Assembly: GCA_934167465.1 (NCBI GenBank)
Contig: CAKPKR010000004.1
Coordinates: 25,407-89,406, forward strand
Direction of reading: 5' to 3'
DNA from: an uncultured Bacilli bacterium
Lineage (GTDB): Bacteria > Bacillota_I > Bacilli_A > RF39 > UBA660
DNA: 64,000 nucleotides
The notes below the pieces were generated by a model. It worked only from the letters and a program-made list of their open reading frames with translations. It did not search any database and was not told the DNA's origin. Below, one piece after another: positions 34,717 to 43,454 of this stretch; the stretch's first letter is position 1; every line of letters starts with the position of its first letter. The position numbers were made by a program, and so were the translations under genes.

Positions 34717-36495
34717 ATGAAAAAAATATTGTATTTTTGTGCATTGTTTTTATTGTTTCCAATTATTTCTTTAGCAGCCTCTACAGAAATTGTTGGATTA
34801 GAGTCAACTATTGATGTTAAAAAAAATAGAACTGCTAATGTAGAAGAAAAAATAAATTTATATATTATTGATAAAACTGATGAATTTGAAAAAAATATTG
34901 ATAAGAAGTATTTTGCATATAGAAAAGATGGAAGCAAAATTTATATTGATTCTAAATTAAAAAATATTTCATCAAAAAAATTATTAAAAACTAATTCTTC
35001 TAATAATAAAGAAACAATAAAATTAAAATTGGATGGAAAAAAAGATACAATTGAAACTATTAATTTAAAATATAGTTATAATTTAGGTAAAGATAAATCT
35101 AAAGATTATGATGAATTTTATTATAATATAGTTAATTCTGATAGTGTAGCGTCAAATGTTAATTTTGAAATAACATTACCTGAAGATGCCAAAATTAATA
35201 ATATTGATTTTGCAATTGATGATAAATATAATTTATTAAAAGATGATGTTACTTATAGTATTGAAGATAATGTTATTACAGGATATTTAAATGTTATGTT
35301 GAATGAAAATCAAAAATTTACTATTAGAGTTGAATTTCCTAATAATTACTTTATTAATGTTTCAGATAATTTTAATTATTTAAAATTTTTATATCTATTA
35401 TTTCCGTTAATAACATTAGTTATAATTTTTATGTATTGGTGGAAATATGCCAGAAATAATAAATTTAAACAAGAAGTAACAAGCGTTATTCCTAATAATT
35501 ATGATCCTGTTGAAATTTCTTACTTATATAAAGGATTTAGTGAGGAAAATGATTTAATTATTGATTTAATATTTTTGGCTAATAAGGGATATTTAAGTAT
35601 TGAAGAAAATGAAGATGGATATAAATTAGATTCTCAAAACACATTTAAATTTATAAAAAACAAAGATTATGATGGTAATAATGCTGTTCAAAAATTATTA
35701 TTTGAAGGAATATTTAAAGAAAGTGATATTGTTGAACTTAAAGATATAGAATATGGATATAGTAGTAAGATAATTGATACAAAAAAAATGATTGATAATA
35801 AAGAAAATAAGTTAAAATTATTTAATGTTGAAATTAACAAAATTAAAAAAATATTTTTAGTTTTATTGTCGATATGTGTTTTAGTATTAAATATTGAACC
35901 AGTTAAACAGTTAACTAATTCTTATTTATTAATACCTGTTTTAGCCTTTTTAATGGCTCTTGGTATAGCTATTATGTCAATTTTTGATACTAAAGGAACT
36001 TCAAAAAAAATATTTGGTTTTATATTATTTTTTGCTATTGCATTTATAAGTGTATATACTTTAATTGGCCAAACAAAATTAATAATAATTTATTTGTTAC
36101 AATTAATATTAATATTTGTTACTATATTTCTTTATAAAAAAATACCAATTAGAACTTTATATGGCAATAAAAATTTAGCTGAAATAAATGCATTTAAAAT
36201 TGGATTACTTAGTATGAGTCCTAAAGAAATAGAGGAAAAGCAAAAAGAAAATTCTAATTATTTCTATGATATGATTCCATATACTTTTGCTTTAGGAATA
36301 ACTGATGAATGGGTTATTAAAGGAAAAAGTATTGTTAAAAATGCTCCTTATTGGCATATTACTAAGGAACAATTTGATCTTAATAAAGAAATAAGATTTT
36401 TTAAAAATGTTATTTTCACTACTTCAAAAGTAATGATTAAAGCAATATATGCTAAAAATGAATCTACACAAATAGAATATAAGATTTATAAATAA
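34717..36495 (+). CDS. DUF2207-type membrane protein
   Basis: A 592-residue protein. I start at ATG 34717 so that the signal peptide begins MKKILYFCALFLLF; an in-frame ATG at 34705 lies upstream. The extracellular domain (about 20-210) resembles DUF2207. One membrane segment is at about 224-242 (LFPLITLVIIFMYWW), then a cytoplasmic region, two or more membrane segments (about 385-465) and a C-terminal cytoplasmic part containing DMIPYTFALGITDEW, the family hallmark. Function unknown. Confidence 0.75.
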   Translation: MKKILYFCALFLLFPIISLAASTEIVGLESTIDVKKNRTANVEEKINLYIIDKTDEFEKNIDKKYFAYRKDGSKIYIDSKLKNISSKKLLKTNSSNNKETIKLKLDGKKDTIETINLKYSYNLGKDKSKDYDEFYYNIVNSDSVASNVNFEITLPEDAKINNIDFAIDDKYNLLKDDVTYSIEDNVITGYLNVMLNENQKFTIRVEFPNNYFINVSDNFNYLKFLYLLFPLITLVIIFMYWWKYARNNKFKQEVTSVIPNNYDPVEISYLYKGFSEENDLIIDLIFLANKGYLSIEENEDGYKLDSQNTFKFIKNKDYDGNNAVQKLLFEGIFKESDIVELKDIEYGYSSKIIDTKKMIDNKENKLKLFNVEINKIKKIFLVLLSICVLVLNIEPVKQLTNSYLLIPVLAFLMALGIAIMSIFDTKGTSKKIFGFILFFAIAFISVYTLIGQTKLIIIYLLQLILIFVTIFLYKKIPIRTLYGNKNLAEINAFKIGLLSMSPKEIEEKQKENSNYFYDMIPYTFALGITDEWVIKGKSIVKNAPYWHITKEQFDLNKEIRFFKNVIFTTSKVMIKAIYAKNESTQIEYKIYK

Positions 36496-36520
36496 ACTCA
36501 ATTTTTTGAGTTTTTTTGTT
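36490..36520 (+). terminator. Intrinsic terminator
   Basis: AAACTCAA and TTGAGTTT flank a short T loop and are followed by T7, right after the DUF2207 gene. Confidence 0.7.
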
Positions 36521-36555
36521 ATTCAAAATTTTTTCTAAAAATTATAACATTTTTC

Positions 36556-36587
36556 TTGACAAAAACGTCTGGGGGGGGGGGTATGAT
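36556..36587 (+). promoter_or_regulatory. Putative phase-variable promoter with an 11-G spacer tract
   Basis: TTGACA at 36556-36561 and TATGAT at 36582-36587 bracket a 20-bp spacer containing G11 (36571-36581). Loss of three G would give the optimal 17 bp. A G11 run in such an AT-rich genome is exceptional. The same layout, ACGTCT then poly-G then TATGAT, recurs at 53158-53188. The reading as a slippage-controlled promoter is inference. Confidence 0.75.
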
Positions 36588-36610
36588 ATTGTAAGAGAGT
36601 AGGAATCTAG

Positions 36611-37972
36611 ATGAAAAAAATAATAAAAAATAGAATATTTTTAGTAATTATAATAACTATCATAGTTACTAGTGTAAGTGTATATGCAGCAACAACATAT
36701 AAAGCAAGTGATGTAATATACAATGCTAGTAATGGAACAAGCGTGAATGTTAGTGAAGCTTTAAATGATATATATAATAATATGAATAGTGGTGGATGTT
36801 CAAGTAAGGTTGCACCTCCAACTTTAGGTAGTGGAATGATACCAGTCACAATAAGTAATAATGGAACAGTAAAATATGCTGATACAAATAGTAATTGGTA
36901 TAACTATTGTGATAAATTATGGGCGAATGCAGTAATATTATCAAGTGGATCATATAAAGTTGGAGATACAATACCTGAAAGTGCAATTGAATCATATTTT
37001 GTATGGATACCTAGATTTAGATATAAATTATGGAATACCGGAACGGCAAGTAAAGGACCACATTCAATAGAAATAGAATTCGAAACAAAAGATACAACAC
37101 CAAGTACAGAAAGTAATAATGGTGAATGGTTAACCCATCCAGCATTTACTTCATTTAATAGTAATGGATTTTGGGTAGGAAAATTTGAAACAGGATATAA
37201 AGGGTCTACTAATACTTCTACAGCACAAGTAAATAAAAATGATTCAAGTAAAGTTATAATAAAACCAAATGTTTATAGTTGGCGAAATATAACAGTTGGT
37301 AATATATTTTTAACAAGTTATAATTATAAAAGAAATTTAGATAGTCACATGATTAAGAATACCGAATGGGGAGCAGTAGCATATCTATCTCATTCAAAAT
37401 ATGGGATAGGTTATGAAATAAATATAAATAATAATAGTTCATATAAAACGGGATATAGTGCCTTACCATCAACAAATCAACAGACATATCCAGGAACATA
37501 TGGAGATGGGGATAGTTATAATCAAGCATATAATACCGAAATAGGCTATTTAGCTAGTACAACCGGAAATATAACAGGTGTTTATGATATGAGTGGTGGA
37601 GCATTGGAATATGTAGCAGGCTATATAAGTGGGAAACCAGGATCAAGTGGATTAACACCAACTAATTATAATTCAAAATATTTTGATGTTTATAATAGCA
37701 GTTCTTCTTTAACAAGTTATCAATATCGAATCTTAGGAGATGCAACCGGCGAAATGGGACCATTTAAGGGTTATTTAGATGGAGATAATAATTCAAGATA
37801 TCATAGTAGTTGGTACGCTTCCAACGCGAATTTCGTTGACTCTTCTTACCCTTGGTTCGACCGAGGCGGCGATTACAGCAATGGTGTACTTGCAGGTCAG
37901 TTCAGCTTCGGTAGGTACACAGGTGGCATTGATGGTTACGTTGGCTTTCGCCTAGTTTTAATACCACAATAA
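36611..37972 (+). CDS. Exported FGE/C-type-lectin-like protein with probable DGR variable region
   Basis: 453 residues. The N-terminus is a signal peptide or anchor (residues 1-27, ending SVYA). A short module follows, TYKASDVIYNASNG then NVSEALNDIY, shared with the 53212 protein. A formylglycine-enzyme/C-type-lectin-like domain covers about 110-453 (FVWIPRFRYKLW, GFWVGKFETG, NTEWGAVAYLSHSKYGIG, GVYDMSGGALEYVAG). The last 53 residues include YPWFDRGGDYSNGV and GYVGFRLVL, the usual end of DGR target proteins. They are encoded by 50% GC DNA rich in C-ending codons. No reverse transcriptase or template repeat is in the window. Confidence 0.85.
   Translation: MKKIIKNRIFLVIIITIIVTSVSVYAATTYKASDVIYNASNGTSVNVSEALNDIYNNMNSGGCSSKVAPPTLGSGMIPVTISNNGTVKYADTNSNWYNYCDKLWANAVILSSGSYKVGDTIPESAIESYFVWIPRFRYKLWNTGTASKGPHSIEIEFETKDTTPSTESNNGEWLTHPAFTSFNSNGFWVGKFETGYKGSTNTSTAQVNKNDSSKVIIKPNVYSWRNITVGNIFLTSYNYKRNLDSHMIKNTEWGAVAYLSHSKYGIGYEININNNSSYKTGYSALPSTNQQTYPGTYGDGDSYNQAYNTEIGYLASTTGNITGVYDMSGGALEYVAGYISGKPGSSGLTPTNYNSKYFDVYNSSSSLTSYQYRILGDATGEMGPFKGYLDGDNNSRYHSSWYASNANFVDSSYPWFDRGGDYSNGVLAGQFSFGRYTGGIDGYVGFRLVLIPQ
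37811..37972 (+). other. Candidate DGR variable region (VR)
   Basis: Counting by hand, 75 of the 150 bases at 37811-37960 are G or C, against 38 of 120 at 37681-37800. Adenine is 27 of 150. Many codons are NNC (TAC, TTC, GAC, GGC, AGC), as expected if AAC positions of a template repeat were randomised. The region encodes the exposed end of the lectin fold, where DGR diversity is displayed. Confidence 0.7.
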
Positions 37973-38007
37973 AGCAATGTTTAAAAAATTAATTTATAAA
38001 TATCATA

Positions 38008-38058
38008 GAAGAAATAAAATTTAAAGTTTAGTCTTTACTTTTTATTTCTTTTTTTATT
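38008..38058 (+). terminator. Intrinsic terminator
   Basis: AGAAATAAAA (38010-38019) pairs with TTTTATTTCT (38040-38049), followed by T6. Confidence 0.65.
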
Positions 38059-38083
38059 TGTTATAATATATTTGGTGGTGTTA

Positions 38084-39103
38084 ATGAATTATATAAATAA
38101 TGGAAAATATTATTTGATTGCTAAATATGATGAAGAAGTACATACTATATCAATAAATCAAAAATGGTATTTAGGTAATAAAACACAAGATAATTTTCAA
38201 ACTGGAAACGATATAAGTGCTATAGATATTGTAACAACTAAATTTGAAAATGAAAAACAAATGAAAGAACAAATTTTTAAAAATGAGTATATTAAATCAA
38301 AAAATGTTGATATCTTTATAGTACATAAAAATAAACAAAATGGTAAAGAATACATAAATGAATATGAAATTATATATAAAAATCCAGAAAAAAAAGAAAG
38401 AATGCAATTACTTGATAATATTGGAAAAAAGAGATTATTTGAAGAGCCAATAAACTATGAAGAACTACAAATGTTTATGAATAAATTTATTACAAAATTT
38501 AATAATTCTGAATCATTTATGGAATTTATGAAAAACCCTTATTCAACAATTGATAAGCATTTTAAAGAAGAATTATTAAGAAGAAAAAAAATAGATTTTG
38601 ATTTAAAATATATTTTTAAAAATAAAATTGATACCTATCCTTTTATTAGAAATATAATTGCTATGTGGAATATTTATGATGAACTTTATAAAAAAAACAA
38701 TCATTTAACTGGAAAAGAATTAACGAATAAAATAATAAAAGATTATATTGAAATATTAAATAATAGAAATAATAGACGCAAATGCTATGAAAAAATAATA
38801 AAATTAGTTGATAGAAATAATATACCAGGACAAATAACAATAGAAGAATACTTAAATAATAAATCCAGTTATGATGAAAAACTAAATAAAATGTCTGAAG
38901 AAGCAAGAAAAATGAAAGAATCTCCATTTGATAGTCAAATGATTCAAATATTATTTGATAAAGGAGGAATAGAAAATGTATTTTCTCATATGAACAAAAT
39001 AGACGTAAATAATATATCAAATGCTGATAAACTTCGTTTAGGACTTATAGATTATGTAGAATATGGAAATTTGGAAAGAAACAATGGAAAAAGACGTAAT
39101 TAA
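38084..39103 (+). CDS. Hypothetical protein (339 aa)
   Basis: No family recognised. The start is ATG 38084 after GGTGGTGTTA. The N-terminal third looks beta-rich (YYLIAKYDEEVHTISINQKWYL); the rest is helical and highly charged. There is no signal peptide. The 3' end overlaps the tyrosine recombinase gene by 20 bp, so the two are co-translated; the connection may only be operonic. Confidence 0.6.
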   Translation: MNYINNGKYYLIAKYDEEVHTISINQKWYLGNKTQDNFQTGNDISAIDIVTTKFENEKQMKEQIFKNEYIKSKNVDIFIVHKNKQNGKEYINEYEIIYKNPEKKERMQLLDNIGKKRLFEEPINYEELQMFMNKFITKFNNSESFMEFMKNPYSTIDKHFKEELLRRKKIDFDLKYIFKNKIDTYPFIRNIIAMWNIYDELYKKNNHLTGKELTNKIIKDYIEILNNRNNRRKCYEKIIKLVDRNNIPGQITIEEYLNNKSSYDEKLNKMSEEARKMKESPFDSQMIQILFDKGGIENVFSHMNKIDVNNISNADKLRLGLIDYVEYGNLERNNGKRRN

Positions 39104-39974
39104 CTTCTTAAAATATCTAAAAATAGAAAAAAACTATTCAAATTTTACTATTATCAATTATGGAAAAGATTTAAAAATATTTTTGCAATTTTTAAAAGAA
39201 AACAATATTGAAAACTATGATAAAATAGAATACAAAACAATAAGAAAATTTTTAGAATATTTATATGATGAAAAATATGAAAAAAAGACAATTGCTCGTC
39301 ATATAAGTTCATTAAGAAGTTTATTTAAATATTTATTAAAAGAAAATAAAATAAAAAATAATCCTATGATACTAATAAGCAATCCTAAATTAGATAAAAA
39401 ACTACCAAAATATTTATACTATGACCAAATAGAACAAATATTATCAATTCCAGATAAAAATACACCATTAGGAATGAGAGATTTAACTTTATTAGAACTT
39501 CTTTATTCTACTGGAGTCCGCGTTAGCGAATTAATTAACATCAAAATTGAAGATATTAACTTTGATGATAAATCAATTAGAATATTAGGGAAAGGAAACA
39601 AAGAAAGAATAGTATTATATAGCAAGGTTTTAAAAGAATATTTAAATGATTATTTAAAAATACGAAGTACATTTAATCCTAATCATAATTATCTATTTAT
39701 AAATAAATTTGGTAATAAACTAACTGATAGAGGAGTTAGGGTAATAATTGATAACATTTTAAAAAAAGGAATGGTTAGTTTTCATATAAGCCCTCATATG
39801 ATAAGACATACATTCGCAACCCATTTATTAGATAATGGTGCTGACTTAAAATGTGTTCAAGAATTATTAGGACATAAAAATTTGTCTTCTACACAAGTAT
39901 ATACGCATGTATCCGATGAACATCTAAGAAAAGTATATTTAGAAACACATAATAGAAAATTTGACAAAAATTAA
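39084..39974 (+). CDS. XerC/XerD-type tyrosine recombinase
   Basis: A 296-residue integrase-family recombinase of standard Xer length. The N-terminal SAM-like DNA-binding domain spans about 1-85. Catalytic residues are Arg in STGVRVSEL (R146), Lys in GKGNKER, HMIRHTFATHLL (His and Arg), His in LLGHKNL and the nucleophile Tyr in STQVYTHV. I start at ATG 39084 after TTGGAAAG. Its context is housekeeping rather than phage, so chromosome dimer resolution is the likely role, although XerC and XerD cannot be told apart here. Confidence 0.88.
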   Translation: MEKDVINFLKYLKIEKNYSNFTIINYGKDLKIFLQFLKENNIENYDKIEYKTIRKFLEYLYDEKYEKKTIARHISSLRSLFKYLLKENKIKNNPMILISNPKLDKKLPKYLYYDQIEQILSIPDKNTPLGMRDLTLLELLYSTGVRVSELINIKIEDINFDDKSIRILGKGNKERIVLYSKVLKEYLNDYLKIRSTFNPNHNYLFINKFGNKLTDRGVRVIIDNILKKGMVSFHISPHMIRHTFATHLLDNGADLKCVQELLGHKNLSSTQVYTHVSDEHLRKVYLETHNRKFDKN

Positions 39975-39988
39975 AAAATGTATATAAT
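39961..39988 (+). promoter_or_regulatory. Strong promoter inside the end of the recombinase gene
   Basis: TTGACA (39961-39966), 16-bp spacer, TATAAT (39983-39988). It drives the 40022 gene, which has a GGGGG-type ribosome site. Confidence 0.75.
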
Positions 39989-40021
39989 AAGTAACATTCA
40001 TATAGAAAAAGGGGGATTTAT

Positions 40022-40660
40022 ATGAAATTTATCAAAAAAATAAAAAAATATTTTGGCAATAGAAAAAAAGAAAAAAAAGAATATGAGGAAACAATAAAAA
40101 GACAAGAAGAATTAGTTAAAATTATTGACAACTTAAAAAACATCGAATTATTTCCAAGTAAAGAAATTAATTCTGAAAAAGTAGTCAAACCATTAGAAAA
40201 GAAAAAAACAATAGATAATCAAAACTTTGAAGAAATGTTTAATAAAATAATTCATATTAACTTGAAAAATGGTCCTAGTAAAAAAATTGATGTTATTGAT
40301 ATGTTAGATATCGAAAAAATGAACTTTGGACAATTACAAAATACATATAAATGTGTTAGAAAAAGTATTGAAATAGAAACTAAAAAAAATAATCAAATAG
40401 AAATTCAAAGATTAATTCAACTAAAGAAAAAACTAAAAAAAATGATAATTTCTAAAAATGAAGAATTTGGATTAGACTATATTAAATGTAATTTGAAATT
40501 CGGTAATTTTGATAATTTAGACATATATGAAATTTATTTAAATGATTTATTTCGTAGTACAAATAGTAGAAAAGATAAAATTGAAATATTGTCTTTAATA
40601 AAATTAATCAATAAAATAAGAAATCAAAAAAATAAACAATATATGAAAAAAATCGGATAA
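40022..40660 (+). CDS. Hypothetical basic coiled-coil protein (212 aa)
   Basis: No family recognised. A very Lys-rich helical protein (the N-terminal FIKKIKKYFGNRKKEKKEYEE looks amphipathic), with no signal peptide. It has its own consensus promoter and AAAGGGGG site, so it is probably expressed well. It lies just upstream of the ireB operon with a T-rich run between. Confidence 0.55.
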   Translation: MKFIKKIKKYFGNRKKEKKEYEETIKRQEELVKIIDNLKNIELFPSKEINSEKVVKPLEKKKTIDNQNFEEMFNKIIHINLKNGPSKKIDVIDMLDIEKMNFGQLQNTYKCVRKSIEIETKKNNQIEIQRLIQLKKKLKKMIISKNEEFGLDYIKCNLKFGNFDNLDIYEIYLNDLFRSTNSRKDKIEILSLIKLINKIRNQKNKQYMKKIG

Positions 40661-40726
40661 ATTTTATATTGTTTTTTTTTTATTATTTTGATACAATAGA
40701 AATGTATTCATAGAGTAGGTGATTTT

Positions 40727-40966
40727 ATGGACATGACAAAAATTTATGACTTGAATGATTTTGAACAAGGACTAACAAAAAAAATACTCAAAGAAGTTTA
40801 TGATATTTTAAAAGAAAAAGGTTATAATCCAATTAATCAAATTGTTGGATATTTCATGAGTGGAGATCCAGGGTATATTACAAGTTATAAAAATGCTAGA
40901 AACATGATTATGAAATTAGATCGTAGTAAAATTTTAGAAGTATTAATTAAGGACTTTATAAAATGA
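40727..40966 (+). CDS. ireB: IreB-family regulatory phosphoprotein (DUF965)
   Basis: A 79-residue protein with the family core LKEVYDILKEKGYNPINQIVGY then LMSGDPGYITSY-type FMSGDPGYIT, followed by NARNMI. In Enterococcus IreB is phosphorylated by the PASTA kinase IreK and affects cephalosporin tolerance. Start after AGGTGATTTT. It heads the conserved ireB-ruvX-DUF1292-mltG-yrrM operon and overlaps ruvX by 4 bp. The cognate-type kinase is at 29141. Confidence 0.93.
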   Translation: MDMTKIYDLNDFEQGLTKKILKEVYDILKEKGYNPINQIVGYFMSGDPGYITSYKNARNMIMKLDRSKILEVLIKDFIK

Positions 40967-41391
40967 GGTATTTAGGTCTTGATTTAGGAACGAGAACTTT
41001 AGGAATATCCAAAAGTGATACAACTGGTACAATAGCTACTGCTTATAAAACAATTAGATTTAATGATTCTGTTTATTCTGAGTTAATTCCTGAATTAGAA
41101 AAAATAATAAACAATGAAAAAATAGACAAAATAATTTTGGGATTACCTAAAAATATGAATAATACAATAGGAGAACGTGGAAATACAACAATTGAATTTA
41201 AAAAAATGATAGAAGAAAAATTACATATTGAAGTAATTTTACAAGACGAAAGATTATCAACAGTTGAAGCAACGAATTATATGTTAGAAGCAGATATTTC
41301 TAGAAAAAAAAGAAAAAAGAAAATAGATTCATTAGCTGCTAATATAATATTACAAACATATTTAGATAAAACGAAAGGAATGAAATTATGA
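40963..41391 (+). CDS. ruvX: Putative pre-16S rRNA nuclease / Holliday junction resolvase YqgF
   Basis: A 142-residue RNase H-fold nuclease. GLDLGTRTLGIS holds the first catalytic Asp, GLPKNMN is the middle motif, and LQDERLSTVEA and KIDSLAANIILQTYL contain the remaining acidic residues. It overlaps ireB and the DUF1292 gene by 4 bp each. Confidence 0.94.
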   Translation: MRYLGLDLGTRTLGISKSDTTGTIATAYKTIRFNDSVYSELIPELEKIINNEKIDKIILGLPKNMNNTIGERGNTTIEFKKMIEEKLHIEVILQDERLSTVEATNYMLEADISRKKRKKKIDSLAANIILQTYLDKTKGMKL

Positions 41392-41672
41392 AAGAAGAAA
41401 AAATGACATTTAAAGTATTTAATGATGAAGGAAAAGAAATAGAATGTGAAGTATTATTTACTTTTGATTCTGATGAAACGAAAAAGAGTTATATGGTTTA
41501 TACTGATAATACAACAGACGATGAAGGAAACACAAAAGTTTATGCATCAATTTATGATCCAAAAGAAGAAAATCCAAAATTATTACCAATAGAAACTGAT
41601 AAAGAATGGAAAATAATTGAAACCATTTTAGATGAAATTCAAAAAAAAGTAACAGAAGGAGACGGGCAATAA
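41388..41672 (+). CDS. yrzB: DUF1292 protein (YrzB-like)
   Basis: A 94-residue acidic protein. FKVFNDEGKEIECEVLFTFDSDETKKSY and the later VYASIYDPKEENPKLLPI are typical of DUF1292. Conserved between ruvX and mltG in Firmicutes; function unknown. A terminator-like hairpin follows its stop codon. Confidence 0.9.
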   Translation: MKEEKMTFKVFNDEGKEIECEVLFTFDSDETKKSYMVYTDNTTDDEGNTKVYASIYDPKEENPKLLPIETDKEWKIIETILDEIQKKVTEGDGQ

Positions 41673-41686
41673 TTGCTCGTTTTTGA
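41660..41686 (+). terminator. Terminator-like hairpin between yrzB and mltG
   Basis: ACGGGCAA pairs with TTGCTCGT (one G-U pair) around the yrzB stop codon and is followed by T5. The mltG start codon is only about 5 bp further on, so read-through or re-folding may control mltG. Confidence 0.6.
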
Positions 41687-41688
41687 CG

Positions 41689-42762
41689 ATGAAAAAGAGA
41701 AAAATTAAAAAAAAACCACTTTTAATAACTATTATAGTTATAATTTTAATTCCTATAATAATTTATAATTATAATTTAAGTAGTGTTTCTAGCAAAAAAG
41801 AAGAAGTTGTTTTTGAAGTAGAAGAAGGAGATACATATAGTTCATTAGCCCCTACTTTAAAAAAAGTTAATTTAATAAAATCAGAATTTTTTTATAAAAT
41901 GTATGTTAAAATTCATAAACCTAGTAATTTACAAACTGGTACATATTACTTAAATAAAAAAATGAATGTAAAAAAGATAATTGAAACTTTTAATAAAGGA
42001 CCTCATTCGTCTGGTAAATATGCTAATATTACCTTTAAAGAAGGAATAAACATGAGAAGTATAGCAAGGTTGATAAGCGCTAATACTAATATAAGTGAAG
42101 AAGAAATTTATAAAACATTAAAAGATGAAAATTATTTAAATAAAATTATTAAAAAATATTGGTTTTTAGATGATGTAATCAAGAATAATAAAATTTATTA
42201 TTCACTAGAAGGTTATTTATTCCCTGATACATATGAAGTAAATGTAAGTGGTGATGTTACTGATATATTTAATGTTATGCTTGATAATATGGAAAAAAAA
42301 TTAGAGCCTTATAAAGAACAAATATTAAATAGTAACTATAGTGTACATGAGATACTTACTTTAGCATCAATAATTGAAATGGAGGCTGCTAATAGTAATG
42401 ATCGAGCAGGGGTAGCAGGAGTATTTATTAATAGATTAAATAGTGGCTGGAGTCTAGGTAGTGATGTAACAACTTACTATGGAATTAAAGTAGATGTAAG
42501 TGAAAGAGATTTATATCAATCAGAAATAGATACTTTTAATGATTATAATACAAGACATGCTAAAATGGCTGGTAAACTTCCAGTTGGTCCAATATGTATT
42601 CCTAGTATTGATTCAATAAAAGCTGCGATAAATCCAACTAAACATGATTATTATTATTTTGTTGCCGATAAAAATAAAAAAACATATTTCTTTAAAACAT
42701 ATAACGAACATATAAATAAAATTAGTGAACTAAAGAGGAATGGTCTATGGTACGAATATTAG
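41689..42762 (+). CDS. mltG: Endolytic murein transglycosylase MltG
   Basis: A 357-residue single-pass membrane enzyme that cuts nascent glycan strands. Membrane helix at about 12-28, LysM-like region to about 110, then the YceG domain with EGYLFPDTYEV and the catalytic Glu in SIIEMEAAN. The conserved end GPICIPSIDSIKAAINP then YYYFVADK is intact. The start ATG 41689 lacks an evident ribosome site, and a TTG at 41683 is an alternative. It overlaps the methyltransferase gene by 16 bp. Confidence 0.93.
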   Translation: MKKRKIKKKPLLITIIVIILIPIIIYNYNLSSVSSKKEEVVFEVEEGDTYSSLAPTLKKVNLIKSEFFYKMYVKIHKPSNLQTGTYYLNKKMNVKKIIETFNKGPHSSGKYANITFKEGINMRSIARLISANTNISEEEIYKTLKDENYLNKIIKKYWFLDDVIKNNKIYYSLEGYLFPDTYEVNVSGDVTDIFNVMLDNMEKKLEPYKEQILNSNYSVHEILTLASIIEMEAANSNDRAGVAGVFINRLNSGWSLGSDVTTYYGIKVDVSERDLYQSEIDTFNDYNTRHAKMAGKLPVGPICIPSIDSIKAAINPTKHDYYYFVADKNKKTYFFKTYNEHINKISELKRNGLWYEY

Positions 42763-43340
42763 AACTTGAAGAATATGCTAAAGAAAATAATATTCCAATT
42801 ATGATGAAAGATGGAATAGAATTTTTATTAAAATATATTAAAGATAACAATATAAAAAACATTTTAGAAATAGGAACAGCAATAGGTTATTCCGCTATAC
42901 GAATGTCTTTAGTTAACAAAAATATAAATGTTACAACAATTGAAAGAGATAACCCTAGATACATGGAAGCAAAAAAAAATATTAATAATTTTGAATTAAA
43001 TAATAGGATTAAAGTTATTAATGATGATGCTTTTAATGTAGAACTAAAAGAACAATATGATTTAATATTTATTGATGCTGCCAAAAGCCAATATATTAAA
43101 TTTTTTGAAAAATTCAAATTAAATTTGAGTGAAAATGGTGTAATTGTATCCGACAATTTAAATTTTCACGGATTAGTTCAAAAAAATATAGATGAGATTG
43201 AAAGCAGAAATGTAAGAGGATTAGTTAGAAAATTAAATAATTATATTGATTTCTTAAAAAATAATAAAGAATTTGTTACTACATTTTATGAAATTGGTGA
43301 TGGAATTTCAATATCAAAAAAAAATACAAAAAAATTGTAA
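42747..43340 (+). CDS. yrrM: SAM-dependent O-methyltransferase (YrrM-like)
   Basis: A 197-residue class I methyltransferase of the catechol-O-methyltransferase group. ILEIGTAIGYSAIRMS is the SAM-binding loop, followed by TIERD and the metal-binding FIDAAKSQY and VSDNLNFHG. In Bacillus YrrM/TrmR methylates 5-hydroxyuridine at the tRNA wobble position; synteny after mltG supports the same job. Start after AGAGGAATGG. Confidence 0.88.
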   Translation: MVRILELEEYAKENNIPIMMKDGIEFLLKYIKDNNIKNILEIGTAIGYSAIRMSLVNKNINVTTIERDNPRYMEAKKNINNFELNNRIKVINDDAFNVELKEQYDLIFIDAAKSQYIKFFEKFKLNLSENGVIVSDNLNFHGLVQKNIDEIESRNVRGLVRKLNNYIDFLKNNKEFVTTFYEIGDGISISKKNTKKL

Positions 43341-43454
43341 AGCAAATGTATACCAAAGGTTTATTTTAAAAAAAAATCAATTAATGTAATATTGTAATGT
43401 AATAGTATGCTAACTTATAAAAGTAAGCATGATAGAAAGTAGGAGAATGGGTGT

